Shown here: positions 36,521-44,910 of the stretch, piece by piece | Layout: each line of letters starts with the position of its first letter | Position numbering within the stretch: position 1 is the first letter of the stretch | NCBI RefSeq assembly: GCF_019285775.1 | Contig: NZ_CP079105.1 | Location: 310,001 to 374,000, forward strand | Direction of reading: 5' to 3' | DNA length: 64,000 bases | DNA from: Skermania piniformis | Lineage (GTDB): Bacteria > Actinomycetota > Actinomycetes > Mycobacteriales > Mycobacteriaceae | Notes under the pieces: generated by a model | Told to the model about the DNA's origin: nothing | The model's input: the letters and a program-made list of their open reading frames with translations, nothing else | Database searches by the model: none | Translations under genes and position numbers: made by a program

Positions 36521-38261
36521 GATTGCCTATATCCCCGAAGACGCGCCGTTCAACGAGGACCAGCGCGCCTGGATCTCCGGGTTCCTCGCCGGGCTGCACT
36601 CGCGGTTGGCGTTGCAGCTGTCCATCCCGCCGGTGCTACCGGTCGCCGATGTGGACAACGGGCCGCGCCCGCTGTTGCGGGTCCTGTTCGGCACCCAGAC
36701 CGGCAACGCCGAGAGCGTGGCCGGCGACCTCGCGGCGGCTGCGCGGGGGCAGGGTTTCGCGGTGACGGTTGCCGGTCTCGACGAGATCGAACTCGACGAG
36801 TTCGCGGGTCTCGCACACGTGCTCATCGTGATCTCCACCTACGGTGAAGGCGAGATGCCGGACAACGCGGAACTGTTCTGGGCGGCGCTGTCGGCCGACA
36901 CCGCACCGCGGTTGGCCGGGCTCGACTACGGGGTGCTGGCCCTCGGCGACACCGGTTACGACGGCTTCTGTCAGGCCGGCAAGCTGATCGACACCCGGCT
37001 GGAACAGCTCGGCGCGACCCGGGTGATCAGCCGGGTCGATTGCGATGTCGATTACGAAACTGCCGCTGCGGAGTGGGTCCAGAGTGCGGTGACGACCCTG
37101 GTCACCCGGGCGGGGGCGAGCGGAGTCTCCGCCGCGCCGCCGCCGAGCATCGTCGCCCGCTCCGGCTGGACCCGCAAGAATCCTTACCGCGCCCGGGTTC
37201 CGGTCAATCGGCGGCTGTCCGGGGCCGGGTCGGCGAAGGAGATCCGGCACTACGAGTTCGCGCTCGCCGACAGCGGGATCGGCTACGAGGCGGGCGACGC
37301 CCTCGGGGTGTTGCCGGCGAACGATCCGGCTCTGGTGGCCGCGATCGCCGACCATTTCCGGGTGTCGGTCGACACGGCGGTCGGCGACGAATCGTTGGGG
37401 GAGCTGCTCGGGCACCGATACGAGATCAGCACGCCGTCGAAGGATCTGCTCGGCGAGGTGGAGAGCCGCGCCGACAACGAGGAGCTCTCGCACGCCCTGC
37501 GCGGTGGCGTGAAAGAGGTGTTGGACAGCTGGCTCTTCGGCAAGGACGTGCTCGACATCCTCCGGATCGGCGGCGATGCGCTAAGTCTGGACGAGTTCGT
37601 CCCGCTGCTGAAGCCGTTGCAGCATCGCGCCTACTCGATCTCGTCCAGTTCGCTCGCCCATCCCGAGCAGATTCATCTGACGGTGGCCAGCGTCCGGTAT
37701 CGCTCGACCGGACGGGATCGGGGCGGGGTCTGTTCGACCTTTCTGGCCGACCGCTGTGCCGACGCGCGGATCTTCTTGCAGCCGAACAAGTCGTTCCGGG
37801 TGCCGGCCGACGACGACACCCCGATGATCATGGTCGGGCCGGGCACCGGGATCGCGCCGTTCCGGGCGTTCCTGCAGGAGCGCGAGCAACGCGGAGCCCG
37901 CGGACGTAACTGGCTGTTCTTCGGCGATCAGCATCGCGAACACGACTACATCTATGCGGCCGAGATCGAGGCCTGGCACGCGGGCGGTCTGCTGGATCGG
38001 CTCGATCTGGCGTTCTCCCGGGACCGGTCCGAGAAGGTCTACGTGCAGAGCCGAATGCGCGCGCGCGGCCGAGAACTGTTCGGCTGGTTGCAGGACGGCG
38101 CGCACTTCTACGTCTGCGGCGATGCCACCCGAATGGCCCGCGACGTCGATCATGCGCTGCACGAGATCGTCGTCGAACACGGCGGTCTCGGCGCCGACGA
38201 CGCAACCGAGTACGTCAACGCGCTCAAGCGTGAGAAACGGTATGTCCGCGATGTGTACTGA
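36516..38261 (+). CDS. CysJ-like diflavin reductase (FMN/FAD/NADPH)
   Basis: A 581-residue electron-transfer flavoprotein. A short leader (YIPEDAPFNEDQRAWISGFL) precedes a flavodoxin domain (LFGTQTGNAESVA at about 64-76; STYGEGEMPDNAE). Then come an FAD domain with RAYSISSSS and an NADPH domain with GPGTGIAPFRAFLQE, FFGDQHRE and YVCGDATRMARDV, ending RYVRDVY. It resembles the sulfite-reductase flavoprotein alpha subunit, but no hemoprotein subunit is adjacent. Its neighbours suggest it passes NADPH electrons to the GltB-like protein, the HemS-like protein, or both. It is paralogous to the C-terminal third of the nitrate reductase fusion at 47516-51574. The ATG lies in the second copy of a 16-bp duplication. 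Confidence 0.9.
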   Translation: MKIAYIPEDAPFNEDQRAWISGFLAGLHSRLALQLSIPPVLPVADVDNGPRPLLRVLFGTQTGNAESVAGDLAAAARGQGFAVTVAGLDEIELDEFAGLAHVLIVISTYGEGEMPDNAELFWAALSADTAPRLAGLDYGVLALGDTGYDGFCQAGKLIDTRLEQLGATRVISRVDCDVDYETAAAEWVQSAVTTLVTRAGASGVSAAPPPSIVARSGWTRKNPYRARVPVNRRLSGAGSAKEIRHYEFALADSGIGYEAGDALGVLPANDPALVAAIADHFRVSVDTAVGDESLGELLGHRYEISTPSKDLLGEVESRADNEELSHALRGGVKEVLDSWLFGKDVLDILRIGGDALSLDEFVPLLKPLQHRAYSISSSSLAHPEQIHLTVASVRYRSTGRDRGGVCSTFLADRCADARIFLQPNKSFRVPADDDTPMIMVGPGTGIAPFRAFLQEREQRGARGRNWLFFGDQHREHDYIYAAEIEAWHAGGLLDRLDLAFSRDRSEKVYVQSRMRARGRELFGWLQDGAHFYVCGDATRMARDVDHALHEIVVEHGGLGADDATEYVNALKREKRYVRDVY

Positions 38262-39081
38262 CGGCTTCCCCTGTCGCTGCTGCGCGGCCCGGACGATCGA
38301 CGCCGGTCCCCGGGCCGTCGCCGCGGCGTTGTCGGCGCTCGGCACTGTGGTGTCGGTTACCGCGAACGATGCCGCGTTGCTGAGCCACACCGGTGAGTAC
38401 CAGCCGGCGGCATTACCCGGCGAAGCTCTGGTCTGCGGGGCGGACCAGATCGCGCTCCGGGTGCATCCCGCTGCGGTGCAGGAGATCTCGGTGACCACCC
38501 GAGCGCTCACGCTGTCCGGTGACCCGGGCACCCACCGGGCCTATTTCACCCCGCTGTCGGACGGGTTGGTGATCACCGCGCTGGAGGCGGCGCCGCCCGG
38601 GTACACGGAGATCGCCGAGCCGGTCGACTGGCCGAACCACGACTGGCGCGGAACCGACCAGATCACCCATCTGGACGCCCTGACCTCGGAGCGGTACAAC
38701 GTGCTGCCGTTCACCGGCGCCCGGCAGGTCGCCCCCCGAACGGTGCCGTATCTGCTATCCCATCTCACCGACATCGGCCTGCCGTTCACCACGGCGGTGC
38801 CGGGTGGCGGTTGTGTGCAACTGCATCGGGGGCCTGCCGCCTTGGTCGAGCGCGCCGGCGAGCACGTGGCCGCCGTGTTCGGTGCGGCGCGATATGTGCT
38901 GATGCCCGCCGCGATCGCGGAATGCTGGGTCACGAGCGCGCACGGCGGCGCCGGCACGACCACCGCCGTGGAACTCTACGACCACGATCACCGCTGCGTC
39001 ACGGTGCTCACCCAGACCGGCGCGATCTGTCGGCACGTGCACGACGCCTGGGAGCAGATCGCCGCGTCGCTGCCCGCCTGA
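38242..39081 (+). CDS. HemS/ChuS-like heme-utilisation protein
   Basis: A 279-residue protein that looks like the HemS/HmuS family of heme-binding or heme-degrading proteins. The N-terminal repeat shows LGTVVSVTANDAALLSHTGE and GDPGTHRAYFTPLSDGLV; the C-terminal repeat shows AECWVTSAHGGAGTTTAVEL and ends HDAWEQIAASLPA. It is shorter than typical members (about 340). It begins with a cysteine cluster, CTDGFPCRCC, that could bind a metal or cluster. The ATG at 38242 overlaps the diflavin gene by 20 bases; an ATG at 38251 is also possible. Position behind an iron box fits heme-iron acquisition, with the diflavin protein as electron donor (inference). Confidence 0.72.
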   Translation: MSAMCTDGFPCRCCAARTIDAGPRAVAAALSALGTVVSVTANDAALLSHTGEYQPAALPGEALVCGADQIALRVHPAAVQEISVTTRALTLSGDPGTHRAYFTPLSDGLVITALEAAPPGYTEIAEPVDWPNHDWRGTDQITHLDALTSERYNVLPFTGARQVAPRTVPYLLSHLTDIGLPFTTAVPGGGCVQLHRGPAALVERAGEHVAAVFGAARYVLMPAAIAECWVTSAHGGAGTTTAVELYDHDHRCVTVLTQTGAICRHVHDAWEQIAASLPA

Positions 39082-39102
39082 GTGCCTCGGGTCGAACAAG
39101 CA

Positions 39103-39116
39103 GTGCACGATGCACC
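39103..39116. promoter_or_regulatory. Palindromic operator-like site upstream of the SDR gene
   Basis: GTGCACGATGCACC differs by one base from the site on the reverse strand at 42619-42632, beside the PucR regulator (GTGCACTATGCACC). It lies 104 bases before the SDR start. Sequence similarity continues downstream of both sites, which argues for related promoters. Confidence 0.6.
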
Positions 39117-39219
39117 GTCCCCGCAGAATGTTGAGCGCCAGCACTCTTGTCCGAGCGTTCGGCAACGCGTGAAGCTGAAGACATCGACGTGATGGTCGGC
39201 GCGCCACGGAAGGACTCCC

Positions 39220-40271
39220 ATGACCACCATTGACCCGGCGGCACCCGTGCTGGTTACCGGCGGCAGCGGTTACCTCGCGAGCTGGATCGTGCGGTACCTC
39301 CTCGAGGACGGCAACACGGTGCGCGCGACGGTGCGTAATCCGGACAAGCCGAAGGGCCTCGAGCACTTGCACAAGCTTGCCGAGGCGCATCCCGGCAAGC
39401 TGATGCTGCATAAAGCCGACCTGCTGGATGACGGCAGCTACACCGCGGCGATGCAGGGCTGTGAACTCGTCATCCACACCGCCTCGCCGTTCTTGGTCGG
39501 CAGGATCGACGACCCCCAGGAGCAGCTCATCCGACCGGCGCTCGAAGGCACCCGCAATGTCCTCGCAGCGTCGACCAGACCGAGTCGGTCAAGCGGGTCG
39601 TCCTGACCAGCAGTGTCGTGGCGATCTACGGCGACATCGTCGACATGAAGGGAAAAGACGCCTTCACCGACACCGACTGGAACACCACCAGCACGCCCGA
39701 TCATCAGGAGTACTCGTACTCCAAGACCGTTGCCGAACAGGCCGCCTGGGAGATCGCGAAGGCACAGGATCGATGGGATCTCGTCACCGTTCACCCCGGC
39801 TTGGTCTTCGGCCCGTCCCTGACCACCGCGAGTGCGTCGGGCAGCATGACGACGATGGCCCACTTCACCGACATGTCCATGGCGGTCGGCGCTCCCGCGC
39901 TGGAGATGGGCGTCGTCGACGTGCGAGACGCCGCACGCCTGCACATCGCGGCCGGCTTCACTCCTGCCGCGCACGACCGGTATATCGCGAACGCGACGAC
40001 CGTGAGCCTGCTCGGCATGAGCAAAATTTTGCGTAAGAACTTCGGCAACCGTCTCTCGTTCCCCAGCCGGGAGCTGCCCAAATTCATGGTCAAGCTCGGC
40101 GGCCCGGTCAGCGGCCTCACCCGCAAATTCGTCGACCGGAACGTCGGGTTTCCGCTGCGCTTCGACAACTCCCGTACCCGTTCCGAACTCGGGATCCAAT
40201 TCCGGCCGATCGAGCAGACCGTCACCGAGCACTTCCAGCAGATGATCGACGACGGACTGGCTCGGGCGTAG
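39220..40271 (+). pseudogene. Frameshifted extended-SDR (NAD-dependent epimerase/reductase) gene
   Basis: Two adjacent frames encode one protein. The first (39220-39606) begins MTTIDPAAPVLVTGGSGYLA, an NAD(P)-binding GxxGxxA motif, and reads in frame to GTRNVLAA. The second continues VDQTESVKRVVLTSSVVAIY, with the YxxxK active site in YSYSKTVAEQ and the end at 40271. Restoring one G in the GCAGCG-TCGAC stretch near 39570 joins them into about 350 residues, the normal length for dihydroflavonol-reductase-like SDRs. GGAAGGA precedes the ATG. Either the gene is dead or the base call is wrong. The substrate is unknown; promoter similarity links it to the P450 remnant and PucR regulator. Confidence 0.85.
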
Positions 40272-40444
40272 CCGTTTGGTGGCTCATCCCAATCGAGGGT
40301 GTGGGGTGTGGTCGAGATCCGGGGGGTCCGGTGCTGTGGTGATCTCGGCCACCACGCGGTCACTCGCGGAGCTCTGAGGTGCCCGGCCGATCGGCATTTT
40401 CCGTGATGATCCGGCGGCCCGCTGACTCGGTAGCCACTCCGGGT

Positions 40445-42019
40445 TCATGTGGTGGGTGGGCTGTTCGCTGTGCCGGTGGGGTTGGTGGTGTTGTTGGTGT
40501 GTCCTCGGGGGTGGCGGTACCAGTGGGTGGGGCGGTGGTAGGTGTTGGTTCGGGGTGTGCGGTGCGGGTCGAGCCAGGCGGGTGGGAGCCATTCGATCCG
40601 GCCTCGCGGGTCACCTCGCACGGCCCAGCCTTGGTCGGCCAGCGTGTGGTGATGCCCGCAGACGGGGGCGAGATTGGTGACATCGGTGCATCCCCCCTCG
40701 GCCCAGGTGGTGGTGTGGTGGTATTCGCAGTCGAGGGCGGGCCGAGCGCACGCGGGGAAGCTGCACCCGCCGTATCGGGCGGTCGCGACGATCCGTTGGT
40801 CGGGTGAGGCGAGACGTTTGGACCGGCCCAGGTACAACGGTTGCTCGGTGTGGGTGTCGAATACGGCCAGGTAATGCCAGGCGTGGCTGGCCATCCGGAT
40901 CAGATCCCGGTACGGGATCAAAGTCCCACCGGCAGTGGTGGCTTTCCCCCCGTTCCCGCCCGGGCTACGACCCGGCACCGGCAGGCATGGCACGAGCGCG
41001 GCCGGCCCGGCGCTCGACCGGTTCGACCCGGCGGGCGGGTAAACGCCCGGCACCGCACCCTGCGTGTCGGGTGCGGTGTCGGCGGTACCGGCGGCGGTTT
41101 CCAGGTCGTGCAGGGTGGTGGTGACGATCACCGTGACCGGCAACCCCCGATGCCGACCGAGGTCGCCGGACGCGATCGCTGCGCGCAGGACCGCGTGTAA
41201 CGCGTCGTGGTTACGTTGGGTCGGGGTCCGCTGATCCCGGCGGGCTCGATCGTCGGACACCTCACCATCACGGACCGCAGTATCGACGGCGGGGGTGTTG
41301 TCGTCGGGGTTACACATTCCGGGGGCGGCGTACTTCGCGAGGATCGTTTCCAGATAGGCCCGCAGTTCCGGGGAGATATACCCGGTGACCCGGCTCATCC
41401 CGTCACGTTCCTGCTCCCCGACCCGGATACCACGCTTACGGGCGCGATCACGATCATCCGACAGCGAACCGTCCGGGTTCAGAACCGCATCCAGATGAAC
41501 CGCCACCTTACGGAGCTGGTCCGGCCGCACCGTGACCGCGACGGTGGCGAGCTGTTTCTCCGCCTCCACCCGAGTCGGATAATCCACGACGGTGGGCAGG
41601 TCCCGCAGAAACGTCCGGATGACCCGCACGTGATCACGCCCGATCACACCCGCCTCGACCTTGCCTGCGGTCGCCGGCAGCACCGGCTCCACCGACTGTC
41701 CGGTCATCGTCAACCCGGGCGTCAAGTCCGCGGATTCGAACAATCGGGCGGACGCTTCTTTCGGGGTGATCCGCAACGCATCGGCGAGCACATCCCGGGA
41801 CCGCTGCCCACCGAACTCCTCGCCGGGGGCTTCGGCGACGACTCGGATCAACCGGTACCCGAGACCGGTCACCCGCCGCTGCACCCGCTCCAACGCCTGC
41901 AACACCCCCAACGCGGCAGTACCCGAATCCGGCAACAACACCGCCAGGCTGTCGAGCGCGGCATCGATCACGGCAACCGTGTCGGCCACCGTGTCCGAAT
42001 CCCCGTCACTCGAATGCAT
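40445..42019 (-). CDS. 13E12-repeat family protein (DUF222 with HNH endonuclease domain)
   Basis: A 524-residue protein. The N-terminal DUF222 domain runs from about 20 to 330, with LGYRLIRVVAEAPGEEFGG and GRDHVRVIRTFLRDLP. The HNH nuclease motif follows: CSFPACARPALDCEYHHTTT and then LAPVCGHHHTLAD. The tail is Thr/Asn/His-rich (HTNNTTNPTGTANSPPTT), which gives strong strand asymmetry at 40440-40580. These 13E12-type genes are repeated in many actinobacterial genomes and behave like mobile or intron-associated nucleases. No flanking direct repeats were noticed. The start codon overlaps a near-perfect SOS box, so DNA damage probably induces it. Confidence 0.92.
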   Translation of the reverse strand: MHSSDGDSDTVADTVAVIDAALDSLAVLLPDSGTAALGVLQALERVQRRVTGLGYRLIRVVAEAPGEEFGGQRSRDVLADALRITPKEASARLFESADLTPGLTMTGQSVEPVLPATAGKVEAGVIGRDHVRVIRTFLRDLPTVVDYPTRVEAEKQLATVAVTVRPDQLRKVAVHLDAVLNPDGSLSDDRDRARKRGIRVGEQERDGMSRVTGYISPELRAYLETILAKYAAPGMCNPDDNTPAVDTAVRDGEVSDDRARRDQRTPTQRNHDALHAVLRAAIASGDLGRHRGLPVTVIVTTTLHDLETAAGTADTAPDTQGAVPGVYPPAGSNRSSAGPAALVPCLPVPGRSPGGNGGKATTAGGTLIPYRDLIRMASHAWHYLAVFDTHTEQPLYLGRSKRLASPDQRIVATARYGGCSFPACARPALDCEYHHTTTWAEGGCTDVTNLAPVCGHHHTLADQGWAVRGDPRGRIEWLPPAWLDPHRTPRTNTYHRPTHWYRHPRGHTNNTTNPTGTANSPPTT

Positions 42020-42031
42020 GTTCGAATACTA
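42010..42031 (-). promoter_or_regulatory. SOS box and leaderless promoter of the 13E12 gene
   Basis: TCGAATGCATGTTCGA (42010-42025) matches 11 of 12 fixed positions of the mycobacterial LexA box TCGAAC-N4-GTTCGA and covers the ATG. On the reverse strand TAGTAT (42031-42026), a TANNNT -10, lies 6 bases before that ATG. Transcription would start at the ATG, giving a leaderless mRNA with LexA bound over the start site. Confidence 0.75.
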
Positions 42032-42075
42032 TCGAACGTCCGGCGATACGGCAAGAAACCAGACCCAAAGCCGGC

Positions 42076-42510
42076 TCATCCCCGTCGAGACCGCGCGGTC
42101 GTGGCCTGAATCCGCAGGTTTCCGGCAGCGATCGGGTTCGCGACAGGGCCGCGATCATTCGCTGGTAGATCCCCCCAGGTTGCTTCGACCTGGACGTGCT
42201 CCTCGTTTGCCAACAGCTCGTTGAGGCAGGTCTGCCGGATACCAGTACGCAGCTCGGCGCCGGTGCGCAACGCGCGCCGCGACCGGTAGAGCGGGTTCTT
42301 CACCCGCTGCGAAGCCCGTGCAGATCCCGTTGGACGCGGCGTCGGCAGCGGTAACCGTAGCCACCGTGTCCGGCCAGGTCGGAGCAGCCGACGCTGCAGG
42401 TCACCGAGCATTCGGGTGCGGTTGAACGCGAAGTCCAGGAGCTGTTTCGGGGTGGTGTACCGAGGCCCCGGGGGCAGCCTGACCCCCGGGTCGGCGATGG
42501 CGATAGTCAT
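42076..42510 (-). pseudogene. 5' remnant of a cytochrome P450 gene
   Basis: The frame opens MTIAIADPGVRLPPGPRYTT and continues KQLLDFAFNRTRMLGDLQRR, the membrane-proximal N-terminus of cytochrome P450s. After about residue 48 the resemblance ends; no I-helix, ExxR or heme-cysteine motif follows, and the Arg-rich remainder fits no family in any frame. Only the first tenth or so of a P450 therefore survives, joined to unrelated sequence. The ATG at 42510 has GGAG about 10 bases upstream; a longer start at 42588 adds a non-P450 leader. It diverges from the PucR regulator with a shared palindrome between them, so it was probably the regulator's target. Confidence 0.5.
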
Positions 42511-42618
42511 GTCGGCGCTCCATCGTCTGACTTCGTGAACTGTCGTGACGTTGTTGTCGATCATGTGCCGAGAACCACGCGACGCCAAGATGCTCAGCGT
42601 TCGATATTCCGATTCGAG

Positions 42619-42633
42619 GGTGCATAGTGCACC
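42619..42633. promoter_or_regulatory. Palindromic operator-like site between the P450 remnant and the PucR gene
   Basis: GGTGCATAGTGCACC is a perfect inverted repeat (GGTGCA, TAG, TGCACC). It stands 20 bases before the PucR start and 108 bases before the divergent P450 start. The same motif with one change occurs at 39103-39116. It is a plausible binding site for the adjacent regulator. Confidence 0.62.
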
Positions 42634-42653
42634 ACCGTGCGTAGGGTTTCCCC

Positions 42654-43892
42654 ATGTCCTGGGAGGAGCCGTCCGAGCCGGTGAAAGAGCTCATTCGCCG
42701 GGCTGCGGAGATTGCCTTGGCCGCGCCGCCCGACTGGTTCGACGAGATCGATACGGCGGCATTCGCCGCACCTACCATTCGGCAGGCCGCCGACGATCCG
42801 GAGCTACGGGCGTTCATCCTCCGGGGCACCCATTCGAGCCTCATTCACTGGGTCAGTGCGAACCTGCGCCGACCCGGAGTACCCGTCGCGCCGAACACCG
42901 AGGAGCCCGTCGAGGCGGCACGCGTGCTTGCTCGACGCGGCTACGACGAGTCGAATCTCGAGGCTTACCGCCTGGGTCAGAACGTCGCCTGGCGCCGCTG
43001 GATGAAGATCGCTTTTGCGCTGAAGTCCGATCCGGACGACCTGGCAGAGATGCTCGACGTCACGGCCCGGTCTATCTCGGAGTTCGTCGATGCGACGATC
43101 GCAGCAACCTCCGAGCAGATCCAGCAGGAGCGTGAACTACTTTCTCGGCACCGGGATTCCGAACTGCGCGAGATGGTGACACATATCCTGAACGGTCGTA
43201 AGGTCAGCCGCTCCACCGCCGAGCAGACCCTCGGCTATCGACTCGCCCGAACGCACACGGCAGTGGTCGTGTGGACCACCGTCGCAGCCCCCCGACTCAC
43301 CGAACTCGAACGGGTCGCCGACGCGCTGGCCCGGCACGTTGCTGCTCGCGAGAGGTTGCGCATCGTCGCCGGTCCCGGGACGGTGTGGCTCTGGATCGCC
43401 GACGCCGACGATGCCCGGTTGCGCGACGCGGACCGCGCTATCGGTGCTGTCGTGGATGTACAGATCGCCATCGGCTCGACCGGGCACGGCATCGACGGCT
43501 TCCGGGTTTCGCATCTCGATGCGGTTAGCACCCAGCAGACGATGGCGCGCCTGGATACCGATCACCGCGTCGGAACCTATGCCGACGTCGAAGGCGTCCT
43601 CCTGCTCACGACCGACCCCGACCGCGCCAACCGGTTCGTGGCACATACGCTGGGCGCCCTGGAGAAGGCGGCGCCCGCTGTGCGCGAAACCGTTCGGGCG
43701 TACCTGCACGAACAGTGCAATGCCTCGCGTGCCGCCGACCGGCTCGTCTCCCATCGGAATACGGTGCTGCGGCGGCTCAAGCAAGCCGACGAGCTGCTAC
43801 CCCGACCGCTCGACCAGAACACCCTCAATGTCGCTATGGCGCTGGAGATTCAGTACTGGCGCGGGGGCGCTGCGGTCGGGAGCGCGCACTAG
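42654..43892 (+). CDS. PucR/CdaR-family transcriptional regulator
   Basis: A 412-residue regulator. The N-terminal 170 residues form a helical sensor-like region with RRGYDESNLEAYRLGQNVAW. A GGDEF-like CdaR middle domain follows (GIDGFRVSHLDAVSTQQTMA). The C-terminal PucR helix-turn-helix contains AYLHEQCNASRAADRLVSHR and NTVLRRLKQADELL. The ATG has GGAGGAGCC-like purines only downstream, so translation may depend on a weak site. These proteins usually activate neighbouring catabolic genes in response to a metabolite. The likely targets are the divergent P450 remnant, itself, and the SDR gene 3.4 kb away. Confidence 0.88.
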   Translation: MSWEEPSEPVKELIRRAAEIALAAPPDWFDEIDTAAFAAPTIRQAADDPELRAFILRGTHSSLIHWVSANLRRPGVPVAPNTEEPVEAARVLARRGYDESNLEAYRLGQNVAWRRWMKIAFALKSDPDDLAEMLDVTARSISEFVDATIAATSEQIQQERELLSRHRDSELREMVTHILNGRKVSRSTAEQTLGYRLARTHTAVVVWTTVAAPRLTELERVADALARHVAARERLRIVAGPGTVWLWIADADDARLRDADRAIGAVVDVQIAIGSTGHGIDGFRVSHLDAVSTQQTMARLDTDHRVGTYADVEGVLLLTTDPDRANRFVAHTLGALEKAAPAVRETVRAYLHEQCNASRAADRLVSHRNTVLRRLKQADELLPRPLDQNTLNVAMALEIQYWRGGAAVGSAH

Positions 43893-43904
43893 CGTTCCCG
43901 GGAC

Positions 43905-44434
43905 TCAGGCGCGCAGCGTTCCGATGTCGCCGCGGTACTGCCGCGACGTCGCTTCGAGGATGAACGGCTGCAGGACGCGGCGCTGACTGTCGGTGAATCC
44001 CCAGAATCCGAAGCCGAGGTAGCGCCCCGGCTGCACCCGGCGTACGTCGTCGACCAGGTTGATCCGGCCGTTCACGGTGTCGAACGCGCGATAGTCGAGC
44101 TGGAAAGCCGGCCGCCCGTCGATGTGCGACGTCGCGATCCGGGTGACCATCGGGTCGCGCTGGATCTCCCGGCCGTCGAGTCGGCGGTGGATGTTGTATC
44201 CCCGCTCGGTGCTCTGGTCGATCGGACGAAATCCCTTGGCGAGCCACGGATACAGCGGGGTTGACCACCTTGACGAAGGCCACTGCGGTCCGGAACGGAT
44301 TCGGCTGATGCAACGGCATGCCGTCGAACTCGCCCTGCATTTCGGTCATCGAAGGTGCGTCGAGCGTCTTGAAGAGTTTCGACGAGGGCGCCGGTCGGCA
44401 TCGACTTCAGGTCGGCGGTGACCGTGTTCGTCAT
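43905..44434 (-). pseudogene. Twice-frameshifted gene of unknown function
   Basis: Three frames read in order give one protein of about 175 residues: MTNTVTADLKSMPTGALV, then KLFKTLDAPSMTEMQGEFDG with PFRTAVAFVKVVNP, then YPWLAKGFRPIDQSTERGYN and QPGRYLGFGFWGF, ending GDIGTLRA. One extra G near 44378 (GTCGAAACTC) and one extra C in the CCCC run near 44245 explain the shifts. No signal peptide is seen. The last 50 residues resemble those of the secreted protein at 15577-16125. GAGTGCACTAC just upstream of the start shares a half-site with the PucR-associated palindromes. Function unknown; either a dead gene or base-call errors. Confidence 0.65.
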
Positions 44435-44481
44435 GCGGGTAGTGCACTCGCGCCGTCGGAAGGCCGGCTACGCGCGGCCGG

Positions 44482-44910
44482 CTACGCCGGGCGGCGATAG
44501 CCGAATCGGATATCGGGCGTATTCGCGACGAAAACCGTTCCATCCAAAGCGATCCGGGTGTCGTAGACCGGGATGGCGACCTCCGGTGCATCCAGGCAAC
44601 GACCGTCGGACAAGCTGAATGCCTGCTTACGCAGGGGTGACTGGATCACCGGGAAGCCACCGCGATCGCCGACGATGCCCCGCGAGAGCACCGCGGCGCG
44701 GCCGATCGGGTCGATGTTGCCGACCGCGCGCAGGCTGTCGTCGGCCAGCCGGAACAGGGCCACCTGCCCGCCGTCCGGCAGTAGCACCGCGACGCCGCGC
44801 AACGGCTGGAGCCGGCTCAGCGGGCAGGCGGCCGTCCAGTCTCGGGTCCAGCGGTGCAGGTCGAAGGCCGAGCGGCGGATGGCGGGCTCGATGCGGACCT
44901 CGGGTGTCAT
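44482..44910 (-). CDS. nirD: Nitrite reductase small subunit (NirD)
   Basis: A 142-residue Rieske-fold protein that supports NirB. It shows ACPLSRLQPLRGVAVLLPDG and RGGFPVIQSPLRKQAFSLSD, with the Cys/His cluster ligands of true Rieske proteins missing, as is normal for NirD. The ATG overlaps the nirB stop by 4 bases (ATGA). It is the last gene of the operon nitrate reductase-nirB-nirD. Confidence 0.93.
   Translation of the reverse strand: MTPEVRIEPAIRRSAFDLHRWTRDWTAACPLSRLQPLRGVAVLLPDGGQVALFRLADDSLRAVGNIDPIGRAAVLSRGIVGDRGGFPVIQSPLRKQAFSLSDGRCLDAPEVAIPVYDTRIALDGTVFVANTPDIRFGYRRPA

Noticed and set aside
40272-40444. G/T-rich stretch running from the SDR end into the 13E12 gene as a possible repeat or mobile-element end
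   Set aside because: The skew from about 40440 to 40580 comes from the Thr/Asn/His-rich tail of the 13E12 protein; no inverted or direct terminal repeats were found.
44436-44446. Third full PucR-type operator before the frameshifted gene
   Set aside because: GAGTGCACTAC shares only one half-site (GTGCAC); the second half is absent.
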